Shown: positions 35,866 through 43,887, numbered from the stretch's first letter. The stretch is 64,000 nt of DNA from VRUE01 sp963702575 (GCA_963702575.1 CAVPCU010000002.1:795551-859550), one strand, 5' to 3'. Numbers and translations are program-made. The notes: a model not told the origin generated them from the sequence alone.

Positions 35866-36873
35866 ATGGCCACCGCGAAGAAAGTCGTCCTCGTCGGCTT
35901 CGAGCAGATGCAGCTGCTCGATCTCTCGGGGCCGGGCGCCGTCTTCGACGCGGCGACGCGGGTGCTCGGGGCGGGCGGGGGCGGACCCGGCTACGCGCTC
36001 GTCACCGCCACGCCGGGCGGGGAGGACGTGCGGGCGTCCTGCGGGATGAAGATCGGCTCGGACGTCGACCTGGCCGCGATCGACCCGGCCGGCGTCGACA
36101 CCCTGCTGGTAGCCGGCGGGCGCGGGCGCACTGTCGCCGACGGCGATCCGCGTCTGCTCGAGCCGCTGTCACGGCTCGCCGCGGGGGCGCGCCGCGTCTG
36201 CTCGGTCTGCGGCGGGGCCTTCCTGCTCGCCGCCGCCGGCCTGCTCGAGGGCCGGCGCGCCACCACCCACTGGGCGGGTTGCGAGGACCTTGCTCGGCGC
36301 TATCCCAACGTCACCGTCGAACCCGACCGCATCTACCTCCGTGACGGCGAGGTGTTCACCTCGGCCGGCGTCACCGCCGGCATCGACCTCGCCCTGGCGC
36401 TGGTCGAGGAAGACCACGGCGCCGAGGTGGCGCGCACCGTCGCCCGCTGGCTCGTCGTCTTCCTGCAGCGCCCCGGCGGCCAGTCGCAGTTCTCCGAGCG
36501 GATCGAGGCGCCGCTGCCGGCCTCCTCGCCGTTGCGCGCGCTGCTCGACGGGATCGTCGCCGAGCCGGCCGGCGACCACCGGGTCGGCGTTCTCGCCGAG
36601 CGGGCGGGCCTCTCCGAGCGCCAGCTCTCGCGGGTCTTCGCCCGTGAGGCGGGTACCACGCCGGCGCGCTTCGTCGAGCGGGTCCGGGTCGAGGCCGCCC
36701 GCGATCTGCTCGAGGCCGGGCCGCTGCCGGTCGAAGCGGTCGCCGCGCGCTGCGGCTTCGGCAGCGCCGAGACGATGCGCCGCGCCTTCCTGCGCGTGAT
36801 CGGCGTCGGCCCGGGCGAGTACCGCGCCCGCTTCGCGAGCAGCGCGGCGGCCCCCCTCGTGGCGGTCGCCTGA
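35866..36873 (+). CDS. GlxA-family transcriptional regulator (DJ-1/PfpI domain + AraC HTH)
   Basis: Residues about 5-185 form a DJ-1/PfpI-like class I amidotransferase fold (VVLVGFEQMQLLDLSGPGAVFDAA..., nucleophile elbow VCSVCGGAFLLAAAGLLEGR, then TTHWAGCEDL). The last 100 residues form an AraC DNA-binding domain with two HTHs (VGVLAERAGLSERQLSRVFAREAGTTPARFV and AVAARCGFGSAETMRRAFLRVIGVGPGEYR). ATG 35866 is used; 35857 is an alternative. Its target genes are unknown; the neighbouring HD gene, 1 nt downstream, is cotranscribed. Confidence 0.85.
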   Translation: MATAKKVVLVGFEQMQLLDLSGPGAVFDAATRVLGAGGGGPGYALVTATPGGEDVRASCGMKIGSDVDLAAIDPAGVDTLLVAGGRGRTVADGDPRLLEPLSRLAAGARRVCSVCGGAFLLAAAGLLEGRRATTHWAGCEDLARRYPNVTVEPDRIYLRDGEVFTSAGVTAGIDLALALVEEDHGAEVARTVARWLVVFLQRPGGQSQFSERIEAPLPASSPLRALLDGIVAEPAGDHRVGVLAERAGLSERQLSRVFAREAGTTPARFVERVRVEAARDLLEAGPLPVEAVAARCGFGSAETMRRAFLRVIGVGPGEYRARFASSAAAPLVAVA

Positions 36874-36874
36874 A

Positions 36875-37645
36875 ATGGGCCGCCTGCTGGGCGAGATCGG
36901 CACGATCGAGTGGAGCCGGCGCACCAACGGCATCCTCGGCCGCGGCGAGCGCGCGCGCTACATGGTGGCGGTGGCGCTGGAGACGGCGCGGGTGCTGCCG
37001 CGGATGCTGCTCGGCCGCTCCGGCGGCGGGCCCGATCCCTCCCGGCTCACCGCCCCGGACACGGCCTTCGCCCGCGAGGTCGTCGAGGCGTGCGCCGGCC
37101 TGGGACCGATGACCTTCGAGCACAGCTACCGCTCCTACGTCTTCGCCAGAGCGCTGGGAGAGGTCGAGGGCCTCGAGTGCGACGAGGAGGCGCTGTTCGC
37201 GGCGACGATGTTCCACGACGCCGCCTTTCCCCGCGTTGACGAGATCGACGGCAAGTGCTTCACCCTGGCCGGCGCGGAGGAGGCCGAGCGCTTCCTCGCC
37301 TCCTCCTCGCTCGATGCCTCGCTGCACCGGGGGGTGCTCGACGCGATCACCCTCCACCTCAACCCCAGCGTCCCGCGCGAGCAGGGTGCCCTCCAGCACC
37401 TCGCCAAAGACGGGATCGGCCTGGACGTGATCGGGACGCGTGCCTGGGAGCTCGACCGGGCGGGGATCGAGCGCCTCTTCGAGGGCCACCCCCGCCACGG
37501 CTTCAACGTCAAGGCGGAGCGGCTGCTGCGGACCAACGCGCACCGCGCCCCGGGCTGCCGCGCCGGCGCCGCCTTCGCTACCGGTTTCGGCCAGGCGCTG
37601 AAGACGAGCCCCTGGCAGGCGCGCGACCGAGCCGCGGCTGGCTGA
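36875..37645 (+). CDS. HD-domain protein, metal-dependent phosphohydrolase/hydratase-like
   Basis: The 256-aa protein has the HD signature spread over FEHSYRSYVFARALG, ATMFHDAAFPRVD and ITLHLNPSVP, as in small cyanamide-hydratase-like HD proteins. The remainder is helical with no second domain. It begins one base after the stop of the GlxA-type regulator, so they form an operon. Candidate substrates include cyanamide-like nitriles or nucleotides, but this cannot be settled from sequence. Confidence 0.7.
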   Translation: MGRLLGEIGTIEWSRRTNGILGRGERARYMVAVALETARVLPRMLLGRSGGGPDPSRLTAPDTAFAREVVEACAGLGPMTFEHSYRSYVFARALGEVEGLECDEEALFAATMFHDAAFPRVDEIDGKCFTLAGAEEAERFLASSSLDASLHRGVLDAITLHLNPSVPREQGALQHLAKDGIGLDVIGTRAWELDRAGIERLFEGHPRHGFNVKAERLLRTNAHRAPGCRAGAAFATGFGQALKTSPWQARDRAAAG

Positions 37646-37661
37646 GTGGCCAGTCGGCCGC

Positions 37662-37667
37662 TATGCT
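37662..37667 (+). promoter_or_regulatory. Predicted -10 box (TATGCT), leaderless
   Basis: TATGCT ends 9 nt before ATG 37677 of the acyl-CoA dehydrogenase pair. Confidence 0.45.
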
Positions 37668-37676
37668 CAGCGGCCG

Positions 37677-38855
37677 ATGGACCTCAGCCTCTCACCCTCC
37701 GAGCAGGAGTTCCGCGACGAGGTTCGCACTTGGCTGGAGGAGAACCACCCGGGGCCCGAGCCGGAGGCCGGCCTCGAGCAGGTGATGGCCTTCCGCACCG
37801 AGTGGCAGGGCAAGCTGCACGAGGCGGGTTGGGCCGGGATCTCCTGGCCGAAGGAGTACGGCGGCCGCGGCGCGACCATGATCGAGCAGGCGATCTTCGT
37901 CGCCGAGGCGGCCCGCCAGGAGGCGCCCAGCCCGGCCAACGTGCTCGGCCTCGCGATGGGCGGCCCGGTGGTGATCGCCCACGGCACCGACGAGCAGAAG
38001 CAGCGCTACCTCGAGCCGATCCTCACCGCCGAGGAGATCTGGTGCCAGGGCTTCTCCGAGCCGGAGTCGGGCTCCGACCTGGCCTCGCTGAAGACCAAGG
38101 CGGTCAAGGACGGCGACGAATGGGTCGTCACCGGGCAGAAGGTCTGGACGACCTTCGCCCAGTACGCCAAGTGGTGCATGCTCGTCGCCCGCACCGACCC
38201 CGACGCGCCCAAGCACAAGGGGCTCACCTACTTCCTGATGGACATGGACCAGCCGGGCGTCGAGGCGAAGCCGCTGGTGCAGATCACCGGCGAGGGCGAG
38301 TTCAACGAGGTCTTCATCGAGGAGGCGCGGATCCCCGACGCCAACGTCGTCGGCGGCGTCGGCAACGGCTGGACGGTGGCGATCACGACGCTGATGAACG
38401 AGCGCGCCGGGCTCGCCTTCGGCGCGATCGCCCAGATCGCCAACAGCCTCAAACGGCTGACCGAGCTGGCGCAGGAGACCCGCTTCGACGGCGGTGTCGC
38501 CGCCGAGGACCCGGTCGTCCGCCAGCGGATCGCCCAGCTCAACATCGAGGCCGAGACGATGCGGCTGAACGCCTACCGCGGCCTGACCAAGACGATGCAG
38601 TCCGGCATCCCCGGTCCAGAGGGCTCGCTCGGCAAGTGGCAGTGGGCCGACATCAACCAGCGGATCGCCGAGCTGGCGCTCGAGATCGAGGGCGCCTACG
38701 CGCCGCTCGACCGCGGCGCCGAGCACGCGGTCGCCAACGGCGCCTGGCAATACTCGTTCCTGCGCTCGCGCGCCAACTCGATCGAGGGCGGCACCACCGA
38801 CATCCTCAAGAACATCATCGCCGAGCGGGTGCTCGGCCTGCCGAGGCTGCGTTAG
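37677..38855 (+). CDS. Acyl-CoA dehydrogenase, first subunit of a tandem pair
   Basis: The 392-aa FAD enzyme has the family segments WCQGFSEPESGSDLASL, KVWTTFAQYAKWCMLVART and RSRANSIEGGTTDILKNIIAERVLGLPR. The catalytic Glu of homotetrameric dehydrogenases is replaced by an Arg-Ala-Asn context. Such enzymes in Actinobacteria form alpha2-beta2 heterotetramers with the product of the adjacent gene, acting on bulky CoA thioesters such as steroid side chains (FadE28/FadE29 and FadE34-type systems). The gene is 14 nt upstream of its likely partner, with its own TATGCT box. Confidence 0.87.
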   Translation: MDLSLSPSEQEFRDEVRTWLEENHPGPEPEAGLEQVMAFRTEWQGKLHEAGWAGISWPKEYGGRGATMIEQAIFVAEAARQEAPSPANVLGLAMGGPVVIAHGTDEQKQRYLEPILTAEEIWCQGFSEPESGSDLASLKTKAVKDGDEWVVTGQKVWTTFAQYAKWCMLVARTDPDAPKHKGLTYFLMDMDQPGVEAKPLVQITGEGEFNEVFIEEARIPDANVVGGVGNGWTVAITTLMNERAGLAFGAIAQIANSLKRLTELAQETRFDGGVAAEDPVVRQRIAQLNIEAETMRLNAYRGLTKTMQSGIPGPEGSLGKWQWADINQRIAELALEIEGAYAPLDRGAEHAVANGAWQYSFLRSRANSIEGGTTDILKNIIAERVLGLPRLR

Positions 38856-38869
38856 GGGCCGAGCCGACC

Positions 38870-39994
38870 GTGTACTTCGACCTCACCGACGAGCAGCAGG
38901 CGATCCGCTCGACCGCCCGCGATTTCCTGGCAGCCCGCTACAAATCGGAGCGGATCCGCCAGCTGTCCGAGAGCGAGAACGGCTTCGAGCAGTCCGACTG
39001 GGAGGAGATGGCCGAGCTGGGATGGCCCGGCCTGGCGCTGCCGGAGGAGTGGGGCGGACAGGGGCTCGGGATCGTCGAGCTGGCGGTGCTGTTCGAGGAG
39101 ATGGGCTACGCGCTCGCGCCCTCGCCGCTGCTATCGAGCACGGTCGCCGGCCTGGCGCTGGCGGCCAACGGCAGCGAGGAGCAGCGCGAGCGCTGGCTGC
39201 GCCCGCTCGCCGCTGGCGAGGCGCGGGGGACGGTCGCGCTCTTCGACGCCGGCACCCCGGCCGCGATCGGCGGGTTCGAGATGGAGGCGAAGGCCGACGG
39301 CGACGGCGTCGTCCTCGACGGCGAGAAGGTCCTGGTCATGGACGCGGCGAGCGCCGACTTCCTCCTCGTCGCCACCTCAGACGGGCGCCGGCACCTGGTC
39401 GAGCGCGGGGCCGACGGCGTCAGCGTCGTGCCGGAGAAGTCGATCGACTTGACCCGGCGCCTCTACTCGGTCGGGTTCGACGGGGTGCGCGTGGGGGCCG
39501 AGGCGACGCTGAGCGGCGGCCAGGAGGACTACCTGCCGGTGCTCTGGCGCGCCTGCGTGGCGATCGCCGCCGAGTCGACCGGGGTCGCCCAGCGGACGAT
39601 GGAGATGGCCGTCGAGTACGCCAAAGACCGGCAGCAGTTCGGCCGGCCGATCGGCGCCTACCAGGCGGTCTCCCACCGCTGCGCCCAGATGCTGCTCGAG
39701 ACCGAGAACTCGCGCTCGGCCGTCTACGGCGCCGCCTGGGCCGCCGATGCCGAGCCGGACTCGCTGCCCCTCGCCGCCTCGATGGCCAAGGCCTACGCCT
39801 CCGACGCCGGTTGGCGCGTGCCCGACGCCTCGATCCAGGCGCACGGCGGGATCGGCTTCACCTGGGAGCACGACCTCCACTTCTTCCTCAAGCGCGGCAA
39901 GGCGAACGCGGTCACCTTCGGCGACGCCCGCTGGCACCGCGACCGCGTCGCCGACCTGGTCCTCGCCGAGGCGTCCGCGCCGGCCGCGGTTTGA
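38870..39994 (+). CDS. Acyl-CoA dehydrogenase, second subunit of the tandem pair
   Basis: The 374-aa protein has the N-terminal helical domain (YFDLTDEQQAIRSTARDFL), a degenerate middle beta-domain with a reduced FAD/substrate motif (TVALFDAGTPAAIGGFEME), and a C-terminal domain with YAKDRQQFGRPIGAYQAVSHRCAQMLLE and QAHGGIGFTWEHDLHFFLKR. The last is the family signature carrying the adenine-stacking residues. Together with the preceding subunit it probably forms one FAD site per heterodimer. GTG 38870 is used. The actual acyl-CoA is unknown. Confidence 0.85.
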   Translation: MYFDLTDEQQAIRSTARDFLAARYKSERIRQLSESENGFEQSDWEEMAELGWPGLALPEEWGGQGLGIVELAVLFEEMGYALAPSPLLSSTVAGLALAANGSEEQRERWLRPLAAGEARGTVALFDAGTPAAIGGFEMEAKADGDGVVLDGEKVLVMDAASADFLLVATSDGRRHLVERGADGVSVVPEKSIDLTRRLYSVGFDGVRVGAEATLSGGQEDYLPVLWRACVAIAAESTGVAQRTMEMAVEYAKDRQQFGRPIGAYQAVSHRCAQMLLETENSRSAVYGAAWAADAEPDSLPLAASMAKAYASDAGWRVPDASIQAHGGIGFTWEHDLHFFLKRGKANAVTFGDARWHRDRVADLVLAEASAPAAV

Positions 39995-40066
39995 GCGCCG
40001 CGAGCGCCTCTGAGCCGACCGGAGCGAGCGTCGAAATCTGACTATGCGCGAGCGGAGGGCGGCGAA

Positions 40067-41095
40067 ATGAGTGCTTTGAGGCGCATCTCGGTCGCCGCGA
40101 TCGGCACCACCGTCGCCGACCTCGAGGCCGAGGCGAAGCGCGCCGAGGCGGCGGGTGTGGAATGCGTCTGGGCGCCCGAGCTGTTCCGCTCCTCGGTCAC
40201 CCAGGCTGCCTACCTCGCCGGCCGCACCGAGCGGATCGGGATCGCCACCGGGATCGCCTGGGCCTTCACCCGCAGCCCCTTCATCCTCGCCGTCTCCGCC
40301 CTTGACATCGACGAGATGTCGGGCGGTCGCTTCCGGCTCGGCCTCGGCTCCGGGGTCAAACGGCTGAACGAGACCTGGCACAACGCCGAGTACGGCCGCC
40401 CGGCCCCCCACCTGCGCGAGGCGATCGAGGCGACGCGGCTGATCATGCAGCAGGCCGGCGCCGGCGAGCCGATCCGCTACCAGGGCACCTACTACGACAT
40501 CGACATCAAGGGCTGGGTGCGCCCGCACCCGGCGCCGCGCGACGCGGTGCCGATCTACACCGCCGGCGTCCAGGGGGGGATGTGCCGGATGGCGGGCGAC
40601 GTCGCCGACGGGTTGATCGGCCACCCGATCCAGAGCCTGCGCTGGATCGACGAGGTCGTCGTCTCCTCATTCGAGGAGGGTCTGGCGCGCTCCGGTCGCG
40701 ATCGCGGCGACTTCGACTACCTGCCGACCGTCTGCTGCGCGATCGACGACGACGAGGCGAAGGCGATCGAGATGGCCCGCCGCACGATCTCCTTCTACGC
40801 CACGGTCAAGACCTACATGCCACTCTGGGAGCTGCACGGCTTCGCCGAGAACGCCGTCGCCGCCGGCGAGGCCTTTCGCCGCGGCGACCTGGCGGCGGTC
40901 CCTGCGGCGATCAGCGATGAGATGGTCGACGCCTACTGCGCCGCCGGCCCGCTCGACAAGGTCCGCGCCCGGGTCGAGCAGACCGCCGAGCGCGCCGACG
41001 GCCTCTTCCTCACCCCGCCGACCTACTTCATCTCCCCCGAGGAGCTGAGCGAGTACCAGAACCGCCTGATCGACTCCTTCGGCCCGGCGGCGTGA
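40067..41095 (+). CDS. LLM-class F420-dependent oxidoreductase
   Basis: The 342-aa luciferase-like (beta/alpha)8 protein shows the F420 or flavin pocket segments ECVWAPELFRSSVTQAAYLAGRTERIGIATGIAWAF and LDIDEMSGGRFRLGLGSGVKRLNETWHN, then PIYTAGVQGGMCRMAGDVADGLIGHP. Actinobacterial members reduce diverse substrates with reduced F420. It lies 72 nt after the acyl-CoA dehydrogenase pair on the same strand and may belong to the same catabolic route. Substrate unknown. Confidence 0.85.
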   Translation: MSALRRISVAAIGTTVADLEAEAKRAEAAGVECVWAPELFRSSVTQAAYLAGRTERIGIATGIAWAFTRSPFILAVSALDIDEMSGGRFRLGLGSGVKRLNETWHNAEYGRPAPHLREAIEATRLIMQQAGAGEPIRYQGTYYDIDIKGWVRPHPAPRDAVPIYTAGVQGGMCRMAGDVADGLIGHPIQSLRWIDEVVVSSFEEGLARSGRDRGDFDYLPTVCCAIDDDEAKAIEMARRTISFYATVKTYMPLWELHGFAENAVAAGEAFRRGDLAAVPAAISDEMVDAYCAAGPLDKVRARVEQTAERADGLFLTPPTYFISPEELSEYQNRLIDSFGPAA

Positions 41096-41104
41096 GTTTC
41101 GGCG

Positions 41105-41422
41105 CTAGACGAGGCTGAGAACCAACTGCAGCCCCTCGTCGACGGCCCGCAGCTCGTCGAGGCTCAGATGCGCCACCTGGTCTCCCAAGGCACGGCCGTC
41201 CACCGCGCCGACCATCTCGCAGAGGACGCGTGTCGGCTCTTCGCCGATGCCGATCTCCGGGTGGAAGCTCGCCGGGGGCGCCGACTGAGAGGTCGGGCAG
41301 ACGACGACCGTGGACAGCGAGAGGAGATCGTCCGCTTGGACGACCACCGCGTACCGGGGCCCGTGTTGGACGCGCCCGCGGCCTTTCGGCAGCGTTATCG
41401 CGCAGACGTCACCACGGACCAC
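41105..41422 (-). CDS. MazF/PemK-type endoribonuclease toxin
   Basis: The 105-aa product has the PemK/MazF fold: RGDVCAITLPKGRGRVQHGPRYAVVVQ (strand-loop with the conserved G-P-R-x-x-V-V), then LSTVVVCPTSQSAPPASFHPEI (the conserved Thr-Ser near the active site), TRVLCEMVGAVDGRALG and HLSLDELRAVDEGLQLVL. It cleaves mRNA when free from antitoxin. The start overlaps the antitoxin gene by 14 nt, so the two are coupled. Confidence 0.87.
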   Translation of the reverse strand: MVRGDVCAITLPKGRGRVQHGPRYAVVVQADDLLSLSTVVVCPTSQSAPPASFHPEIGIGEEPTRVLCEMVGAVDGRALGDQVAHLSLDELRAVDEGLQLVLSLV

Positions 41423-41660
41423 GCAGCTCCTCCATCAGTGCCGCGACCTCGCGTGCTTCGCTGACGTAAGCCGGGTTCTTCATCAGCTCGCGAGCCTCCG
41501 CCGCGAGGCCCGATCGCTTTCGCTCTCTATCGGCCGTCTCCGTAATGGCGCGGCGAGCGGCCTCTGCGCGGGTGATGCCGCGCCGGCGAGCGAGGTCGTC
41601 CAACGCTCGCAGTCCGTCGAGGCCGAGTCGCAGCGAGATCGGATGAGGGGCCGACGCCAC
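41409..41660 (-). CDS. Ribbon-helix-helix antitoxin of the MazF pair
   Basis: The 83-aa protein begins HPISLRLGLDGLRALDDLARRRGITRAEAARRAI, a typical ribbon-helix-helix DNA-binding domain, followed by a C-terminal tail (AREVAALMEELRGPW) expected to wrap the toxin. GTG 41660 has TACGAT 6 nt upstream. A 21-bp imperfect palindrome at 41669-41689 directly before it is the likely autoregulatory operator. It precedes and overlaps the MazF gene. Confidence 0.85.
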   Translation of the reverse strand: MASAPHPISLRLGLDGLRALDDLARRRGITRAEAARRAITETADRERKRSGLAAEARELMKNPAYVSEAREVAALMEELRGPW

Positions 41661-41666
41661 GGTAGA

Positions 41667-41672
41667 ATCGTA
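41667..41672 (-). promoter_or_regulatory. Predicted -10 box of the toxin-antitoxin operon (TACGAT)
   Basis: TACGAT on the minus strand ends 6 nt before GTG 41660 and touches the operator palindrome, so antitoxin binding would occlude it. Confidence 0.45.
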
Positions 41673-41689
41673 GCGTGTTTCGCACTACG
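41669..41689. promoter_or_regulatory. Candidate operator of the toxin-antitoxin operon
   Basis: CGTAG and CTACG ends with inner G-C pairs form an imperfect 21-bp palindrome between the divergent antitoxin and alkyltransferase-like genes. Ribbon-helix-helix antitoxins normally bind such sites. Confidence 0.45.
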
Positions 41690-41703
41690 TTCCTGCTTTC
41701 GCC

Positions 41704-41988
41704 GTGAGCGTGAAGGGCCCGGTGGACCGCGAAGGCGAGGTTCTCGCGCGAGTCCGGGCGATCCCGATGGGTCGGGTGCGGACCTACGGCGACGTGTCGC
41801 CGGGCTCGCCGCGCTTCGCCGGTGCGGTCCTCTTCGGCCACGCCGAGCCCGATCTGCCCTGGTGGCGGGTCGTCCGCGCCGACGGCTCGCTCGCCAAGGG
41901 CGCTCGGCAGCGCCGCCGTCTCATCGCCGAGGGCGTGCCCTTCCGCGGCGACCGCGTCGACCTGGACGCCGCCAGGGTCGCGAGCTGA
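41704..41988 (+). CDS. Alkyltransferase-like (ATL) protein of the MGMT fold
   Basis: The 94-aa protein is the DNA-binding half of the O6-alkylguanine transferase fold: VRAIPMGRVRTYGDV, the Gly-rich turn, and the active-site loop FGHAEPDLPWWRVVRADGSL. The catalytic PCHRV is PWWRV here, so the acceptor Cys and also the usual His are both Trp. ATL proteins cannot transfer alkyl groups; they flag O6-alkylguanine for nucleotide excision repair. Final segment RRRLIAEGVPFRGDRVDL is typical. It is divergent from the toxin-antitoxin operon. Confidence 0.85.
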   Translation: MSVKGPVDREGEVLARVRAIPMGRVRTYGDVSPGSPRFAGAVLFGHAEPDLPWWRVVRADGSLAKGARQRRRLIAEGVPFRGDRVDLDAARVAS

Positions 41989-41994
41989 GCGGTG

Positions 41995-42201
41995 TTACTC
42001 GTCGCGCGGGGTGATGCGGAAGACCGAGACGACCTCGGCCTGGTGCGCCTCGGGGTGGGCGACGTAGGCGCTGGGGCCGCCGCCGAACCAGCCGGAGGCT
42101 TCGTTGTTGCCGACGAAGATCCCGGGGTGGTGCTTGCCGTCGCCGTCCTCGACCCAGACCTTGTCGCCCTCCTTGAACCCGTGCTCGATCGCGTCGGCCA
42201 T
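41995..42201 (-). CDS. Small acidic protein of unknown function, 68 aa
   Basis: The peptide (MADAIEHGFKEGDKVWVEDGDGKHH... ending VVSVFRITPRDE) is beta-rich with a KEGDKVWV start resembling small SH3-like or DUF1918-type folds. The start ATG has TATGCT 6 nt upstream, supporting expression. It is convergent with the ATL gene, 6 nt apart. No function is assigned. Confidence 0.55.
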   Translation of the reverse strand: MADAIEHGFKEGDKVWVEDGDGKHHPGIFVGNNEASGWFGGGPSAYVAHPEAHQAEVVSVFRITPRDE

Positions 42202-42207
42202 GCCCGC

Positions 42208-42213
42208 AGCATA
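42208..42213 (-). promoter_or_regulatory. Predicted -10 box (TATGCT)
   Basis: TATGCT on the minus strand ends 6 nt before ATG 42201. Confidence 0.4.
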
Positions 42214-42247
42214 GTCGGACGTGCCGGGGCTTAGGAAGCCGGCGACC

Positions 42248-42496
42248 TCAGTGGCCGATGCCCATCGTGCCGCGCGGGTCGCCGCTGTGCTCGGCCAGCT
42301 CCTCCAGCTCGGCGATCTTGCGCTCGCCTTCGACCCGGGCGGGGTGGTCCGGGGGCAGCGGGTCGATCAGGCGGCGGATCCGGTTCCGTACCTGCAGGGC
42401 GAAGTGGGGGGTGGAGGCGCCCGCGAGGGCGCGGACGTCCTCGGCGGTCGGCTCGTGGCCGCCGCCGAGCAGCTCGGGGTTCTCGGCCTCGCTCAC
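42248..42496 (-). CDS. Small helical protein, 82 aa, cotranscribed with the CWB2 gene
   Basis: The sequence (SEAENPELLGGGHEPTAEDVRALAGAS...ELEEL) is acidic and helical, with a conserved-looking centre FALQVRNRIRRLIDPLPPDHPARVEGERKI. The GTG start overlaps the TGA of the preceding CWB2 gene (GTGA), so translation is coupled. No motif gives a function; an accessory of the cell-wall protein is plausible only from position. Confidence 0.55.
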   Translation of the reverse strand: MSEAENPELLGGGHEPTAEDVRALAGASTPHFALQVRNRIRRLIDPLPPDHPARVEGERKIAELEELAEHSGDPRGTMGIGH

Positions 42497-43809
42497 TGTT
42501 CGCCTCCGATCTTGGCCAGTTCGGCCACCTGGTCGATTTCGGCCTGCTCGGTCACGCCGATCGCTTCCTCGTCTCCGATCACCCACACGTGGTTGTAGAA
42601 GGCGCGCGTCGGGTCCGTGGTGTAGCCCGGCTTGACGTCGAGCAGATAGCCGCGCAGCGCGTCGGGAAGCGTATCGGCGCTGTCGGTGAGCAGCAGCGGC
42701 CCCCAGGTGCCCGACGCCGAGAGCGCCGCGGCGGCCGGCGCGTCGAGCGGTTCGGCGGCGTTGGCGACGACGAAGCCGTGGCCCGGGTCGTTGACGTCCC
42801 AGCCGAAGCCGCCCTTCGAGTAGCGCGCCAGTTCGATCGCGTTGGCGACCGGGTCCTCGCCGGAGACGCGGCCGACGGTGGTGGAGATCTTGGCGATTTC
42901 GCGGAAGACGTCCGAGGAGATCGTCGAGGAGGGGCCGAGGACGTAGACGGGCACGTGGGGGTGCCGCTTCAGCGCCGCGGCGGTCGCCGCGGGCAGGCGG
43001 TCGGTTCCGCTGAAGAGAACCGGGTCGCCGGAGCGGGCCGCCCAGGCGGCGGCCGGCATCGCGAAGGCGGGATCGGATTCGGGGGCGACGACGATGTGCC
43101 GCGGGGGCGAGCCGAGCAGCTCGTCGCGCAGCTTGGCGACGTTCGCGGCCGCGGCGGCGCCGCGGCCGCCGATCCGCGTCGCTTTCATCCCTTCGGTCGC
43201 GGTCGCGGCGCCGAGGACGAACGCCTGGGCGCCCTTCGTCTCGCTGCCGCCCCGTGGGTCGAGGGCCTCGAGCGCCTGCGCCGTGGCAGCGGGCAGCCCG
43301 CCCGCTTCGGAGACGAGTACCGGTGCCGCCAGTGGCTGAGCCATCAGCACCGAGGCCGCGATCGCCCCCTGCCAGTCGGCCGCGTCGACGAGCGTGACGG
43401 CGGTCGGCCTCTGGGCCGGCGTGGCGGACGGATAGGTGGCGAGGGCGACGGCGGCCGCGGTCGAGGCGGGATCGGCGCCGCCGACCCGGGTCGTGTTGGC
43501 GGTGGCGAATTCGGGATAGCCGAGCTCGCTCGCCGTCTGGGAGCTCGAGGACGCCTGCGACTGCGAACGGACGCTGACCGGCGCGGGCGTGCTCGTCGCC
43601 GCGTTGCCGCCGCCTCCACCGCCGAGAATGGCGGCGACGATGAAGACGAGGGCGAGCAGGAAGAGCCCGCCGACAGCCTTCAGCGCCGCCGGGACGGGCT
43701 TGCGCCGAAGCTTCGGCGTCCGTGGCTGCGGGGGCCGGGTCTTCGATTGCGCGGTTGGTCGGTCGCCGACAGCTCCCGGTGGCACGTCGGCGTTGATCGG
43801 CCGCGTCAT
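42493..43809 (-). CDS. Membrane-anchored CWB2-type (cell wall-binding repeat 2) protein
   Basis: The 438-aa protein has a basic cytoplasmic N-terminus and one membrane helix (AVGGLFLLALVFIVAAILGG, about residues 47-66). A Ser/Thr-rich linker leads to an outer domain with CWB2-like units: NTTRVGGADPASTAAAVALATYPS, AVTLVDAADWQGAIAASVLMAQ, APVLVSEAGGLPAAT and VGRVSGEDPVANAIELARY. CWB2 repeats bind secondary cell-wall polymers in Firmicutes. ATG 43809 is chosen because TAGCGT lies 8 nt upstream; the longer frame would read through the 43841 inverted repeat. Confidence 0.78.
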   Translation of the reverse strand: MTRPINADVPPGAVGDRPTAQSKTRPPQPRTPKLRRKPVPAALKAVGGLFLLALVFIVAAILGGGGGGNAATSTPAPVSVRSQSQASSSSQTASELGYPEFATANTTRVGGADPASTAAAVALATYPSATPAQRPTAVTLVDAADWQGAIAASVLMAQPLAAPVLVSEAGGLPAATAQALEALDPRGGSETKGAQAFVLGAATATEGMKATRIGGRGAAAAANVAKLRDELLGSPPRHIVVAPESDPAFAMPAAAWAARSGDPVLFSGTDRLPAATAAALKRHPHVPVYVLGPSSTISSDVFREIAKISTTVGRVSGEDPVANAIELARYSKGGFGWDVNDPGHGFVVANAAEPLDAPAAAALSASGTWGPLLLTDSADTLPDALRGYLLDVKPGYTTDPTRAFYNHVWVIGDEEAIGVTEQAEIDQVAELAKIGGEQ

Positions 43810-43817
43810 CGGCCGCA

Positions 43818-43823
43818 ACGCTA
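43818..43823 (-). promoter_or_regulatory. Predicted -10 box of the CWB2 gene (TAGCGT)
   Basis: TAGCGT on the minus strand ends 8 nt before ATG 43809. Confidence 0.45.
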
Positions 43824-43840
43824 ATGCCTGGGCTCCGACG

Positions 43841-43887
43841 ACGAATCTGCTCTGGAGTCCGCCTGGCGAGCACAAGAGCAGATTCGT
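43841..43887. repeat. Inverted repeat in the divergent CWB2/acyl-CoA dehydrogenase gap
   Basis: Perfect 13-bp arms (ACGAATCTGCTCT and its complement) enclose a 21-nt loop. The outer ten bases ACGAATCTGC also occur at 29948-29957 at the edge of the 59-nt palindrome. Because this gap is divergent, a terminator role is unlikely. Confidence 0.55.
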
